8,750 nucleotides of DNA. Origin: an uncultured Clostridia bacterium (GTDB lineage: Bacteria > Bacillota > Clostridia > Oscillospirales > Acutalibacteraceae). Positions 1-6,347 of the stretch are shown one piece after another (the first letter of the stretch is position 1; every line of letters begins with the position of its first letter). The stretch lies in the NCBI GenBank assembly GCA_947623215.1, contig CANQGN010000056.1:1-8750 (forward strand), given 5' to 3'. The position numbers and the translations under genes are program-made. The notes under the pieces are model-generated. The model saw only the letters and a list, made by a program, of their open reading frames with translations. It made no database searches and had not been told where the DNA came from.

Positions 1-867
1 CCCGAACCCGGCAAGCCCATAAAAGGCAAAATGGAAATTGTGGTAAAGGTCAGCCTTGGCCCCAAAACCCAGGTGCTGGACGATTACACCAACTACAACA
101 TTACCACCGTTACCAATAATTTAGACGCGCTGGGCATTCACTACGTTACCAAAGAGGTCTTCAGCGACGACGTAGCCAACGGCTTTGTGGTGGGCACCAT
201 ACCGGCGGCGGGCGAATCCATTAACCCCGACACCGAGGTGGTCATTTACGTAAGCAAGGGCGCCACCACCCGCTTTGTAAAGGTGGGCGACTACACCAGC
301 ATGACCGAAGAGGTCGCCAAGCGCATGATAGAGGGCGACGGCTTAACGGTGGGCAAAATCTCCCGCCAAGAGAGCAACGAGTACCCCATTGGCTACGTAA
401 TCGACCAAAGCCAGTCGGCCGGGTCTACCGTTTCCAGCGGCACCACCATTAATCTTACGGTAAGCAGCGGCAGCGCCGTTACCATTTACCTGCCGGTACC
501 GGCCGAGGCCCAAAAACCCTTTGTCGCCACTGTGTTTTACAACGGCCAAAGCATTTACACCACCGGGCAGGTAGACCCCGCCACCCTAACCGGCAACCGG
601 GAGGTAAAGCTTACCATCTCCCGTTCGCTGGCCGACTTTTCGTCTGACGTCGCCACCGTTATGGTGCAGTACAGCGGCGCCAACTACATTGAGTACCGGC
701 TGAATTTCGCCAACGGCGAATATTCCAAGAGTCAGGTCTACCCGCTTGACCCCTCGCTGCTGCAAGACGCGCCCGTTTCTTCCGCCCCGCCGGTAGAGTC
801 GCCCGCTTCTTCGGTGGCGAGCACCCCCACTGTAAGCGGCCAACAAACGGCCTCGGTGGTAGCGTGA
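1..867 (+). CDS. prkC: PASTA-domain Ser/Thr protein kinase, C-terminal part (5'-truncated by window edge)
   Basis: The frame is already open at base 1, so the kinase domain and transmembrane helix lie outside the window; 288 residues are visible. Residues 1-20 look like the end of one PASTA repeat. Residues about 23-87 and 91-157 form two further repeats, each ending in the typical pattern (IPAAGESINPDTEVVIYVSKG and a similar SAGSTVSSGTTINLTVSSG). Residues 158-250 form an extra beta-rich domain, followed by a Pro/Ser/Ala-rich tail. PASTA repeats sit outside the cell and bind peptidoglycan fragments or lipid II in PrkC/Stk kinases, which then phosphorylate cell-wall and translation proteins. 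The adjoining rsgA matches the common Bacillota order phosphatase-kinase-rsgA. The kinase assignment is inferred from the PASTA repeats and this context, because no catalytic motif is visible. A penicillin-binding protein with PASTA repeats is the main alternative. Confidence 0.87.
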   Translation, partial: PEPGKPIKGKMEIVVKVSLGPKTQVLDDYTNYNITTVTNNLDALGIHYVTKEVFSDDVANGFVVGTIPAAGESINPDTEVVIYVSKGATTRFVKVGDYTSMTEEVAKRMIEGDGLTVGKISRQESNEYPIGYVIDQSQSAGSTVSSGTTINLTVSSGSAVTIYLPVPAEAQKPFVATVFYNGQSIYTTGQVDPATLTGNREVKLTISRSLADFSSDVATVMVQYSGANYIEYRLNFANGEYSKSQVYPLDPSLLQDAPVSSAPPVESPASSVASTPTVSGQQTASVVA

Positions 868-1772
868 GCGTGCTGACCGGTCGCATTGTAAAAGCTGTCT
901 CCGGCTGCTACGAGGTAGCGGCAGAGGGAGCGGGAAGCGAAAAAGCAGCCGAACGGTTTGTTTGCAAGCCGCGGGGGATTTTTCGCGAAAAGGGGCAGTC
1001 GCCTTTAGTGGGCGACCGGGTAACTTTTGTGCCCCTGCCGGAGGGCGAGGGCCGCATCGAAACCCTGCTGCCCCGCAAAAATTATTTGGAGCGGCCGAGC
1101 GTGGCCAACATTGACCGGTTGTATATCATCGCCGCGGCGGCCGACCCCGCGCCGGTGCCGCTACTGCTCGACCGGCTGATTGCCCTGGCCTTTGACCGGG
1201 GCATAGAACCCCTGCTGGTGCTCAATAAAACCGACTTGGGCGACGTGGCGCCGTTACAGCAAATTTACCGCACGGTGCCCATGCGGCTGCTGCCGGTTTG
1301 CGCCAAAACCGGCGAGGGAGTAGAGGCCCTGCGGCAGTCGCTCTTTCAGCCGGGGGTGAGCGTGCTCACCGGCAACTCCGGGGTGGGCAAGTCTTCGCTT
1401 TTAAACCGGGTAGACGAGCGGCTGGCGCTGCTCACCGGCGAGACCAGCCGCAAGCTGGGGCGGGGGCGGCACACCACCCGCCACGTAGAGCTTTTTGCCG
1501 TGGGGCAGGGGCTGGTGGCAGACACCCCGGGCTTTTCGTCGCTGGATATGGAGCGCGGGCAGTGGATTTATAAAGAGAATTTAGTCTTCGCCTTTCCGGA
1601 ATTTTTACCCTTTGCCAAGGCCTGCCGCTTTGCCGACTGCTCCCACACCGGGGAGGCCGGCTGCGCGGTGGCAGAGGCCGCCCGCAGGGGAGACATTCAC
1701 CCCAGCCGCCTGAACAGCTACGCCGCCCTGTACCGCGAGGCCGCCGCCGTAAAAGACTGGCAGCGCTCTTGA
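864..1772 (+). CDS. rsgA: Ribosome small subunit-dependent GTPase A
   Basis: A 302-residue circularly permuted GTPase that helps late maturation of the 30S subunit in the cytoplasm. An N-terminal OB-fold (about 1-75) precedes the GTPase domain, whose motifs occur in permuted order: G4 NKTD at 121-124, G5-like CAKTGEG at 146-152, G1 P-loop GNSGVGKSS at 170-178, the switch-I GRGRHTT at 199-205, and G3 DTPG at 220-223. The C-terminal zinc site is complete, with Cys254, Cys259, His261 and Cys267. Length is normal for the family. The start is a GTG at 864 that overlaps the stop codon of the upstream kinase gene (GTGA), so the two are probably translationally coupled. In many Bacillota rsgA is followed by rpe and a thiamine pyrophosphokinase gene; here a terminator follows instead. 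The family call is very secure. Confidence 0.97.
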   Translation: MSVLTGRIVKAVSGCYEVAAEGAGSEKAAERFVCKPRGIFREKGQSPLVGDRVTFVPLPEGEGRIETLLPRKNYLERPSVANIDRLYIIAAAADPAPVPLLLDRLIALAFDRGIEPLLVLNKTDLGDVAPLQQIYRTVPMRLLPVCAKTGEGVEALRQSLFQPGVSVLTGNSGVGKSSLLNRVDERLALLTGETSRKLGRGRHTTRHVELFAVGQGLVADTPGFSSLDMERGQWIYKENLVFAFPEFLPFAKACRFADCSHTGEAGCAVAEAARRGDIHPSRLNSYAALYREAAAVKDWQRS

Positions 1773-1786
1773 ACCACCATTCTTCT

Positions 1787-1823
1787 AAAAAAACCGCCGA
1801 ACGAGGTTTCGTTCGGCGGTTTT
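1787..1823. terminator. Bidirectional intrinsic terminator between converging genes
   Basis: A perfect stem pairs 1790-1804 with 1809-1823 around a 4-base GGTT loop; the GC-rich core is ACCGCCGAACGA/TCGTTCGGCGGT. Bases 1820-1823 give a short T-run for + strand transcripts. The A-run at 1787-1793 gives a longer U-run for transcripts from the - strand. It lies 14 bases after the rsgA stop and 7 bases after the end of the - strand operon, so it can end both. Confidence 0.93.
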
Positions 1824-1830
1824 GCGTTGG

Positions 1831-2454
1831 TTATAAGGCATTCAAATAAGCTTCTATGTCAAAGGGTTCGGTAACGCTGTCGCTGCGCAAATAGAGCGGG
1901 TGGTGGGGGTGCCCTTTTACCGAGCGGCGCCCGGCGGTTACCCACACGGCGCCGTAGCGCCGGGCAACCATCACCATGTCGCGCATACACGCGGCAAGGT
2001 AGGGGCGGCGCTCTACCACCGTGCCCCAGGCCGCCCACACGGTGGGGGTGCAGCCGGGTTTATACCCCCCCAGCACGTGGGCAAAGGCTTTCATGTTCTC
2101 GGTATGCAGGCGAAGGTCGCAGCATTCGTCCAGCAGGCGGGGGTCAGTGGCCCGCTGGGCGTAGACGTTAAACATCAGAAAACTGTCGTGCCCGTTAAAC
2201 CGGGCAATGCGCTCGACCGATTGCAAGGTATTGTCTAACCGGCCGGGGGCGGCGGTAGAGGGGTTAATGCCCACGCAAATTAAGGGATTTTGCCCCCGCG
2301 TGCCCAGTATGTAGCGGTACTCGGTATAGCGGCAGGGCAGGTAGAGCCAGCGCTCGGCGTCGTAGTCGTGGGGGGCGGCGCGTTCTTCTGCCAGCGCCGC
2401 CTCAAAGGGCTGTATGGCCAGCGTGGCGGTGGCGGCGGCGGGTATATGCCCCAT
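1831..2454 (-). CDS. DUF1643 family protein
   Basis: A 207-residue soluble protein without signal peptide or membrane segment. It carries the DUF1643 pattern: GINPSTA at 62-68, LDNT at 73-76, FNVYAQRATDP at 95-105, WAAWG at 140-144 and GHPHHPLYL at 181-189. The conserved Asn-Pro-Ser-Thr, Asp and His residues look like a ligand or active site, but no biochemical role is established for the family that I know of, so none is assigned. The start at 2454 is supported by an AAAGGAGG ribosome binding site at 2463-2470, 8 bases upstream. That site overlaps the stop codon of the preceding CBS-domain gene, leaving a gap of only 14 bases. It is the last gene of the operon; the shared terminator follows almost at once. 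The first 25 or so residues are Ala-rich and less family-like. Confidence 0.85.
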   Translation of the reverse strand: MGHIPAAATATLAIQPFEAALAEERAAPHDYDAERWLYLPCRYTEYRYILGTRGQNPLICVGINPSTAAPGRLDNTLQSVERIARFNGHDSFLMFNVYAQRATDPRLLDECCDLRLHTENMKAFAHVLGGYKPGCTPTVWAAWGTVVERRPYLAACMRDMVMVARRYGAVWVTAGRRSVKGHPHHPLYLRSDSVTEPFDIEAYLNAL

Positions 2455-2468
2455 GGCGCATACCTCCT

Positions 2469-3176
2469 TTAGGTTAAGGGATTATCCAGTAAGTCATAGG
2501 GAGAGACTACCCCCAGCAGCCGGTGGCGGGGGTCGCCCTTGTCGGTTACCAGCAGCAGCTTAATTTGCTGGTTCTGGTCGTAGGCTTTGTCAAACAAATC
2601 CTCCGCGTCCCGCACCGGCATGTCCGGCGGCACAAACTCATAACTGCGGCTGGGGTGGCGGCTGAGGGGCAAAAATTCCGCCAAATCGTCTACCGTGGTC
2701 TGCTCAGAAATCGTCGGCTGCCCGGCCAGCACCCATTGGAACACGGTATCTACGCTAAAAACGCCCGTCACCCGGCCGGATTCCAACACCGGCGCGTGGC
2801 TAAAGCCTTTGGCCAGCATTTGCTTCATCAGCGGCAGCAGCGGGTCGGGCCGGTGGGCGCAGAGCAGCCGCCCCACCGGGGTCATTTGCCGGGCCAGCGT
2901 GCGGGGGTGCTCCAGCATGGTCAGCATTTTTTGCAAAAAGGCCATGACCGCCGGGCTGGGGGTGACCCCGTACTGGCCGTCTATTTTGGCCTCGTGGGTA
3001 AGCAGGTTGCGCACCTGGCGGCAGTAGTCCAGCTGTTCTTCATATTGCTGAAAATCCCGGTGGCGGGCGAGCTTCAGCACCACGCTGCCGTGGCCGTCGC
3101 AGCCCACTAAGCGGGCGGCGGCGGCTTCCAGCCGTTTGTAGCCGTCTAAAAATTCGTCGGTTTGCCGGTCGTTCAT
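2469..3176 (-). CDS. Two-CBS-domain protein with N-terminal HEPN-like RNxxxH motif
   Basis: A 235-residue cytoplasmic protein. Residues about 1-90 are predicted helical and contain RNLLTH at 56-61, which fits the RNxxxH signature of HEPN domains, many of which are RNases. Residues about 93-152 form the first CBS domain (QMTPVGRLL, then HAPVLESGRVTGVFSVDTVF). Residues about 158-231 form the second, ending HRLLGVVSPYDLL. Paired CBS domains usually bind adenine nucleotides or S-adenosyl compounds and control an attached domain. I recall related Bacillota CBS proteins with an N-terminal helical segment and a similar RNxxVH motif, so the architecture is probably a recurring but uncharacterised one. 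RNase activity is inference only. An AAGGAAG-type ribosome binding site lies about 10 bases before the ATG. The gene follows 3207-4610 after a 30-base gap, consistent with one operon. Confidence 0.85.
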   Translation of the reverse strand: MNDRQTDEFLDGYKRLEAAAARLVGCDGHGSVVLKLARHRDFQQYEEQLDYCRQVRNLLTHEAKIDGQYGVTPSPAVMAFLQKMLTMLEHPRTLARQMTPVGRLLCAHRPDPLLPLMKQMLAKGFSHAPVLESGRVTGVFSVDTVFQWVLAGQPTISEQTTVDDLAEFLPLSRHPSRSYEFVPPDMPVRDAEDLFDKAYDQNQQIKLLLVTDKGDPRHRLLGVVSPYDLLDNPLT

Positions 3177-3206
3177 TGTGGGGCGTCTTCCTTTCTTTTC
3201 CCGCCT

Positions 3207-4610
3207 TTAGTCGGGCAGAATTTCCAGCACGTCGCAGGCCTCCAGCTCGGCAAAGTCGCCAACAGCCGGGGCTTCCTCCGGCCCGTGGGTTACGCCGTAG
3301 GCCAGCGGGGTATAGCCGCCGTACACTCGCTCGCCCTCTTTTTCTATGGCCCACAGCTTGCCCTTTTGCTTCCAGGTGCAGTTGCCCTTTACCCGGTGAA
3401 TGCAGGGCAGAGATACCGGCTGCGGGTTCTGCACCGCCTCGTCCAAGTAGCGAATCAAAAAGGTCCACAGCCCCTCGCGGTCGGGGGAAGAGACAATTGA
3501 CAAAATGGGGTCGGCCGGCCACAGGGCGAGCGGGCGCAGCCCGTCGGCGTATATGTAGGCGCAAAGGGTCTCTTGCAGCTGCTCCCAAATCGCCCGGTGC
3601 TCGGCATTGGGGTGGCGGGTCAGGTAATCCTCTAAAAACTGAATGATTTTGGGGTAGGCCGCAAAGGTAACGGGGGTTTGCACCCATCCGGTTACGCGGC
3701 TTTTGTCTGTGCCGTCGGTTTTGGCCCCCCAGGCCAAATGGGTCAGGCCGTCCGGCGCGGTGTAGGCGGCGTCAAACCAGTGGCGGCATACGTTGTCGGC
3801 AATGGCAATCAGCCGGTCGTCGCCGGTATCGGCGGCAATGCGGTGCAGCATGTCTACAATAATGGTGTAGTAAGAGGTGCGCTCGGCAAAATTCACGCCG
3901 TCGCCCCGCTCAAACAATCCCATGGCCTCGTAGTAATGATCGGGGGCCAAATAAGCCTCCAGCGCCGGTTTGCCAAACTGCTCAAACCGCGACCAGTCGC
4001 CGTAGCGGCGGCCGTAGGCCGAAAGGGCGGCTACTACCACCAAATCCTGATTGGTCACCCCGCACCAGCCGGGGTGGGGCAGCGGGCGGTGCCCGCCGTT
4101 GCCGATTTTCCAAAAAAAGTCGTGAAACCACGCCCAGTGGCGGTCTATGGCCGGGCGAATCATGGCTTTGAGGTCACCGTCGGCGTGCTGCCAGCCGTCG
4201 TAATCCATTAAAGCCAGCAGGGGAGAGCACTGGTGAATGGGGCAGCTTTGCTTCGTTAAGTAGGTAGGTTCAAATTCTGCCGAAGCGTGGCGAAAGCCGC
4301 CGTCCGGCTCTTGCAAAAAGAGCACGTTGGCCACAAATTCGCCCGCCATGCGCCGCCACTTGGGGTTGCCGGTGGCGTCGTACAGCGCCATGGCGCCCTC
4401 TATCCAGTCGCGGTATTGCGAAACGGTTTGCCCCTGGTAGCGCTTGCCCAGCACCGAGGTTTTGCCCCAGCAGGCGTGCAGCTGTAGTGCGCCCACCACC
4501 CCCGGGCCCTGCATCCACAACTCCAGCTGGGCGGTCAGGCGGTTTAGCATTTCCTGCGTAAAGGTCTCTTGCATGGTGCGCCCCTTTACGGGGTAATGAA
4601 TGGTTTGCAT
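3207..4610 (-). CDS. Uncharacterised protein, possible (alpha/alpha)-barrel carbohydrate-active enzyme
   Basis: A 467-residue protein that I cannot place in a named family. It lacks a signal peptide and membrane segments, so it is probably cytoplasmic. Several stretches look like paired amphipathic helices alternating with loops rich in Trp, Tyr, His and Asp, as in (alpha/alpha) toroid hydrolases and lyases: for example YRDWIEGAMALYDATGNPKW (66-85), EPDGGFRHAS (101-110), HPGWCGVTNQDLVVVAALSAYG (179-200), ERTSYYTIIVDMLHRIAADTGD (243-264) and the SRVTGWVQTP segment (304-313). The C-terminal 60 residues look beta-rich. Activity on a sugar polymer is inference from this pattern. Two starts are possible: ATG at 4610 with AGAGGG 9 bases upstream, or ATG at 4574 (residue 13) with AAAGGGG 6 bases upstream. 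The gene lies 19 bases after mtnN, so it is very likely co-transcribed with luxS and mtnN. Confidence 0.7.
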   Translation of the reverse strand: MQTIHYPVKGRTMQETFTQEMLNRLTAQLELWMQGPGVVGALQLHACWGKTSVLGKRYQGQTVSQYRDWIEGAMALYDATGNPKWRRMAGEFVANVLFLQEPDGGFRHASAEFEPTYLTKQSCPIHQCSPLLALMDYDGWQHADGDLKAMIRPAIDRHWAWFHDFFWKIGNGGHRPLPHPGWCGVTNQDLVVVAALSAYGRRYGDWSRFEQFGKPALEAYLAPDHYYEAMGLFERGDGVNFAERTSYYTIIVDMLHRIAADTGDDRLIAIADNVCRHWFDAAYTAPDGLTHLAWGAKTDGTDKSRVTGWVQTPVTFAAYPKIIQFLEDYLTRHPNAEHRAIWEQLQETLCAYIYADGLRPLALWPADPILSIVSSPDREGLWTFLIRYLDEAVQNPQPVSLPCIHRVKGNCTWKQKGKLWAIEKEGERVYGGYTPLAYGVTHGPEEAPAVGDFAELEACDVLEILPD

Positions 4611-4629
4611 AATCGAATACCCTCTTTTT

Positions 4630-5319
4630 TTATTGCTCCGCCTCTAACAGGGCGGTTAATATGGCGCTGCTGCGGGCGGCGGCCATGGGCATAAAGGCGG
4701 CGTATTCCATGGCCCCTTCGCCGGTAGCGGAGTCAGAAATCACCCGCACCGCCGCATAGGGCACTTGGTTTACATAACACACCTGCCCCACGGCGCCCCC
4801 TTCCATTTCACAGGCGACGGCGTCAAACGCCCGGGCGATGGCCTCTTTTTCTGCCGGGGCGGCCACAAAGCGGTCGCCGGAGGCCACCGGCCCGGCAAGA
4901 TGGGCAAACCCGCAGCGGTCGCAGGCCGCCGCCAGGCGGCGGGTAAGCGTTTCGTCGGTAGGGAATAAAATGCGGTCGGGGCCGGAGACAAACCCCACCG
5001 GGTCGCCTAAGGGGGAAGTGTCCATATCATGCTGCAAGGTGGCGGTAGCAAGCGCTACGTCTCCCACTGCCAGCGCGGGGTTCAGCCCGCCTGCCACCCC
5101 GGTGTTTACAATACAGTCCGGGTGAAAGGTCAAAATCATACTTTCGGCGCACAGGGCGGCAAACACCTTGCCAATGCCGCACCGGGCTACCACCGCCGCC
5201 TTGCCGCAGAGCAGCCCCTTGATAAAGCGAATGCCACTTATCGTTATAACCTCCGGCTGCTCCAGCAGCCGTTGCAGCGCCGCTACCTCGGCCTCCATGG
5301 CCCCGATGATACCAATCAT
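4630..5319 (-). CDS. mtnN: 5'-methylthioadenosine/S-adenosylhomocysteine nucleosidase
   Basis: A 229-residue cytoplasmic enzyme, the usual length for MtnN (Pfs). It hydrolyses S-adenosylhomocysteine to adenine and S-ribosylhomocysteine, and methylthioadenosine to adenine and methylthioribose. The N-terminus MIGIIGAMEAEV is diagnostic, and Glu11 matches the E. coli catalytic-site Glu12. NTGVAGGL at 72-79 is the phosphorylase-fold glycine motif, CEMEGGAV at 170-177 supplies the ribose-binding Glu173, and ISDSA at 194-198 contains the proton donor Asp196. The ATG at 5319 is chosen over longer in-frame extensions because it gives the canonical N-terminus and forms an ATGA overlap with the luxS stop codon. 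The coupled order luxS-mtnN places two consecutive steps of S-adenosylhomocysteine recycling in one transcript, the second gene making the substrate of the first. Confidence 0.97.
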   Translation of the reverse strand: MIGIIGAMEAEVAALQRLLEQPEVITISGIRFIKGLLCGKAAVVARCGIGKVFAALCAESMILTFHPDCIVNTGVAGGLNPALAVGDVALATATLQHDMDTSPLGDPVGFVSGPDRILFPTDETLTRRLAAACDRCGFAHLAGPVASGDRFVAAPAEKEAIARAFDAVACEMEGGAVGQVCYVNQVPYAAVRVISDSATGEGAMEYAAFMPMAAARSSAILTALLEAEQ

Positions 5320-5804
5320 ACCTTTTTCCGCTCCCTTTCCCCCTGCGGGTAGGTAAAGTCGCCCGGCGCATGTTCTTCCAGCAGCGCAAGGTAGGCCTTG
5401 CACTCCGCCTGCCCGGCGGCCACGCTTAAATTGCGGTAGTTGCCGCATTCTTTGCGGCTGGCGCCAAACATGGGCCCCGTGTGGGCCACAATCTGCCGCA
5501 GGGTTTGTAATATATAGGGGTAGGTCTCCGCCGCCGAAAGCCCCCGCACGCAAAGGTAAAAGCCCGTTTGGCAGCCCATGGGGCCAAAGTAAATCACCCG
5601 GTCGCCTATGGCGCTGCTGCGAATGTAGGTGGCGAACAAATGCTCGACCGAGTGCATGGTCAGGTTGTCCATATATTCCCCCGCGTTGGGGGTGCGGGTG
5701 CGCAAATCCAGCGTGAGAATATCCCCGTCCTGCCGGGAAATATACACCCCGGGGGTAATAGAATCATGATCCACCTGAAAGCTCTGAATGGGAGCAGGGT
5801 TCAT
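5316..5804 (-). CDS. luxS: S-ribosylhomocysteine lyase (AI-2 synthase)
   Basis: A 162-residue metalloenzyme that cleaves S-ribosylhomocysteine to homocysteine and 4,5-dihydroxy-2,3-pentanedione, the precursor of autoinducer-2. Compared with Bacillus subtilis LuxS, the metal ligands are His51, His55 and Cys120, the catalytic base is Glu54 (in HSVEH) and the catalytic Cys is Cys78 (GPMGCQTGFY); Arg35 matches the substrate-binding Arg39. All key residues are present, so the enzyme should be active. HSVEHLFATYIR and CGNYRN are typical of a clostridial branch of the family. The ATG at 5804 is preferred to an upstream in-frame start at 5921 because a GGAGG lies at 5815-5819, 10 bases before it, family similarity begins here, and the promoter lies between the two starts. 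It is the first gene of the - strand operon and overlaps mtnN by 4 bases. Confidence 0.97.
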   Translation of the reverse strand: MNPAPIQSFQVDHDSITPGVYISRQDGDILTLDLRTRTPNAGEYMDNLTMHSVEHLFATYIRSSAIGDRVIYFGPMGCQTGFYLCVRGLSAAETYPYILQTLRQIVAHTGPMFGASRKECGNYRNLSVAAGQAECKAYLALLEEHAPGDFTYPQGERERKKV

Positions 5805-5835
5805 CCAAATTACGCCTCCAATCGACGTTTTTTTA

Positions 5836-5864
5836 ACTATACCAAATGAGCGGCCAAAAGTCAA
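5836..5864 (-). promoter_or_regulatory. Predicted sigma-A promoter for the luxS operon
   Basis: On the - strand, TTGACT (5859-5864) and TATAGT (5836-5841) are separated by 17 bases, each one mismatch from the sigma-A consensus. Transcription would begin near base 5829, giving a leader of only about 25 bases with the luxS ribosome binding site inside it. That is too short for a SAM or SAH riboswitch. Confidence 0.82.
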
Positions 5865-5888
5865 ATCTAAAAAGTTGAAAAAAAGGGC

Positions 5889-5917
5889 TTGACAAGCGCT
5901 CTTATGCGCGATATAAT
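5889..5917 (+). promoter_or_regulatory. Consensus sigma-A promoter for the GntR/ABC module
   Basis: TTGACA at 5889-5894 and TATAAT at 5912-5917 with a 17-base spacer match the sigma-A consensus exactly. The expected start is around 5924, inside the left arm of the adjacent inverted repeat. A promoter this strong makes sense if it is normally held off by a repressor. It diverges from the luxS promoter, the two -35 boxes being 24 bases apart. Confidence 0.93.
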
Positions 5918-5919
5918 GC

Positions 5920-5946
5920 AACTGTACTACTACAGATAGTACAGTT
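5920..5946. promoter_or_regulatory. Probable operator of the YtrA-type GntR regulator
   Basis: A perfect inverted repeat, AACTGTACTA (5920-5929) and TAGTACAGTT (5937-5946), flanks a 7-base spacer. It starts 2 bases after the -10 box and covers the predicted transcription start, the classic place for a repressor to block initiation. The regulator gene begins 20 bases further on, so autorepression is the natural reading. The repeat could also form a hairpin in the leader RNA, but it has no following T-run and is unlikely to be a terminator. Confidence 0.82.
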
Positions 5947-5966
5947 CAACCCAAAGGAGGGGTTCG

Positions 5967-6347
5967 GTGCTTCAAATAGATTATACCTCCCGCAAACCCA
6001 TTTACGACCAGCTCATAGAGCAAATCGAGCGGTTCATCATGGCTGGGGTCTACCCCGCCGGTACCCGCTTGCCCTCGGTACGCAGCCTTTCCTGCCAGCT
6101 GAGCGTGAATCCCAACACCATTCAAAAAGCCTACGCGCTGCTCTGCGAGCGGGGGCTTACCTGCCCGGTGGCGGGCAAGGGGTGCTTTGTAAGCGAGGCG
6201 GCGGCCGAGCTGCTGCAAAAAAAGGCCCGCGAACGCCTGCCGGAGTTTACTCGCCTTGCGGCCGAGCTGCTGAGCGCCGGCCTTTCGGCCGGGGAGCTGA
6301 AGGGCTGCATAGACGCGGCGTTAGATGAGAGGAGCGAACAAGCATGA
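5967..6347 (+). CDS. GntR-family transcriptional regulator, YtrA subfamily
   Basis: A 126-residue DNA-binding protein. Residues about 10-76 form the GntR winged helix: PIYDQLIEQIERFIMAGVYP, then LPSVRSLSCQLSVNPNTIQK with the recognition helix around 48-58, then the wing (VAGKGCFVSE, 68-77). The C-terminal part (about 79-120) is short and helical, as in the YtrA subfamily, where it serves dimerisation and lacks a large effector domain. The start is a GTG at 5967, set by the AAAGGAGG at 5953-5960 just 6 bases upstream; no ATG fits. The stop overlaps the next gene's ATG (ATGA). YtrA regulators typically repress their own operon together with the ABC transporter they precede, and are relieved by envelope stress or antimicrobials. 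The inverted repeat at 5920-5946 is the likely binding site. The inducer cannot be read from the sequence. Confidence 0.93.
   Translation: MLQIDYTSRKPIYDQLIEQIERFIMAGVYPAGTRLPSVRSLSCQLSVNPNTIQKAYALLCERGLTCPVAGKGCFVSEAAAELLQKKARERLPEFTRLAAELLSAGLSAGELKGCIDAALDERSEQA

Noticed and set aside
2455..2461. Alternative ATG at 2461 for the DUF1643 gene
   Set aside because: It is out of frame with the family motifs and sits only 1 base from the ribosome binding site.
2523..3110. 195-codon open frame on the + strand
   Set aside because: Antisense to the CBS-domain gene, with no recognisable motif; the CBS frame has clear domain structure.
3040..3687. 215-codon open frame on the - strand, rich in Arg, Pro and Gly
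   Set aside because: It overlaps the ends of two well-supported genes in another frame, and its composition is that of a GC-rich shadow frame.
5320..5553. N-terminal extension of MtnN into luxS
   Set aside because: It is the out-of-frame shadow of luxS; the canonical MtnN N-terminus begins at 5319.
5805..5921. N-terminal extension of LuxS from an upstream in-frame ATG at 5921
   Set aside because: The extension would read through the predicted promoter and ribosome binding site and has no similarity to the LuxS family; the ATG at 5804 has its own GGAGG.
5920..5946. Inverted repeat as a transcription attenuator or terminator
   Set aside because: It has no following T-run and its position on the transcription start fits an operator much better.
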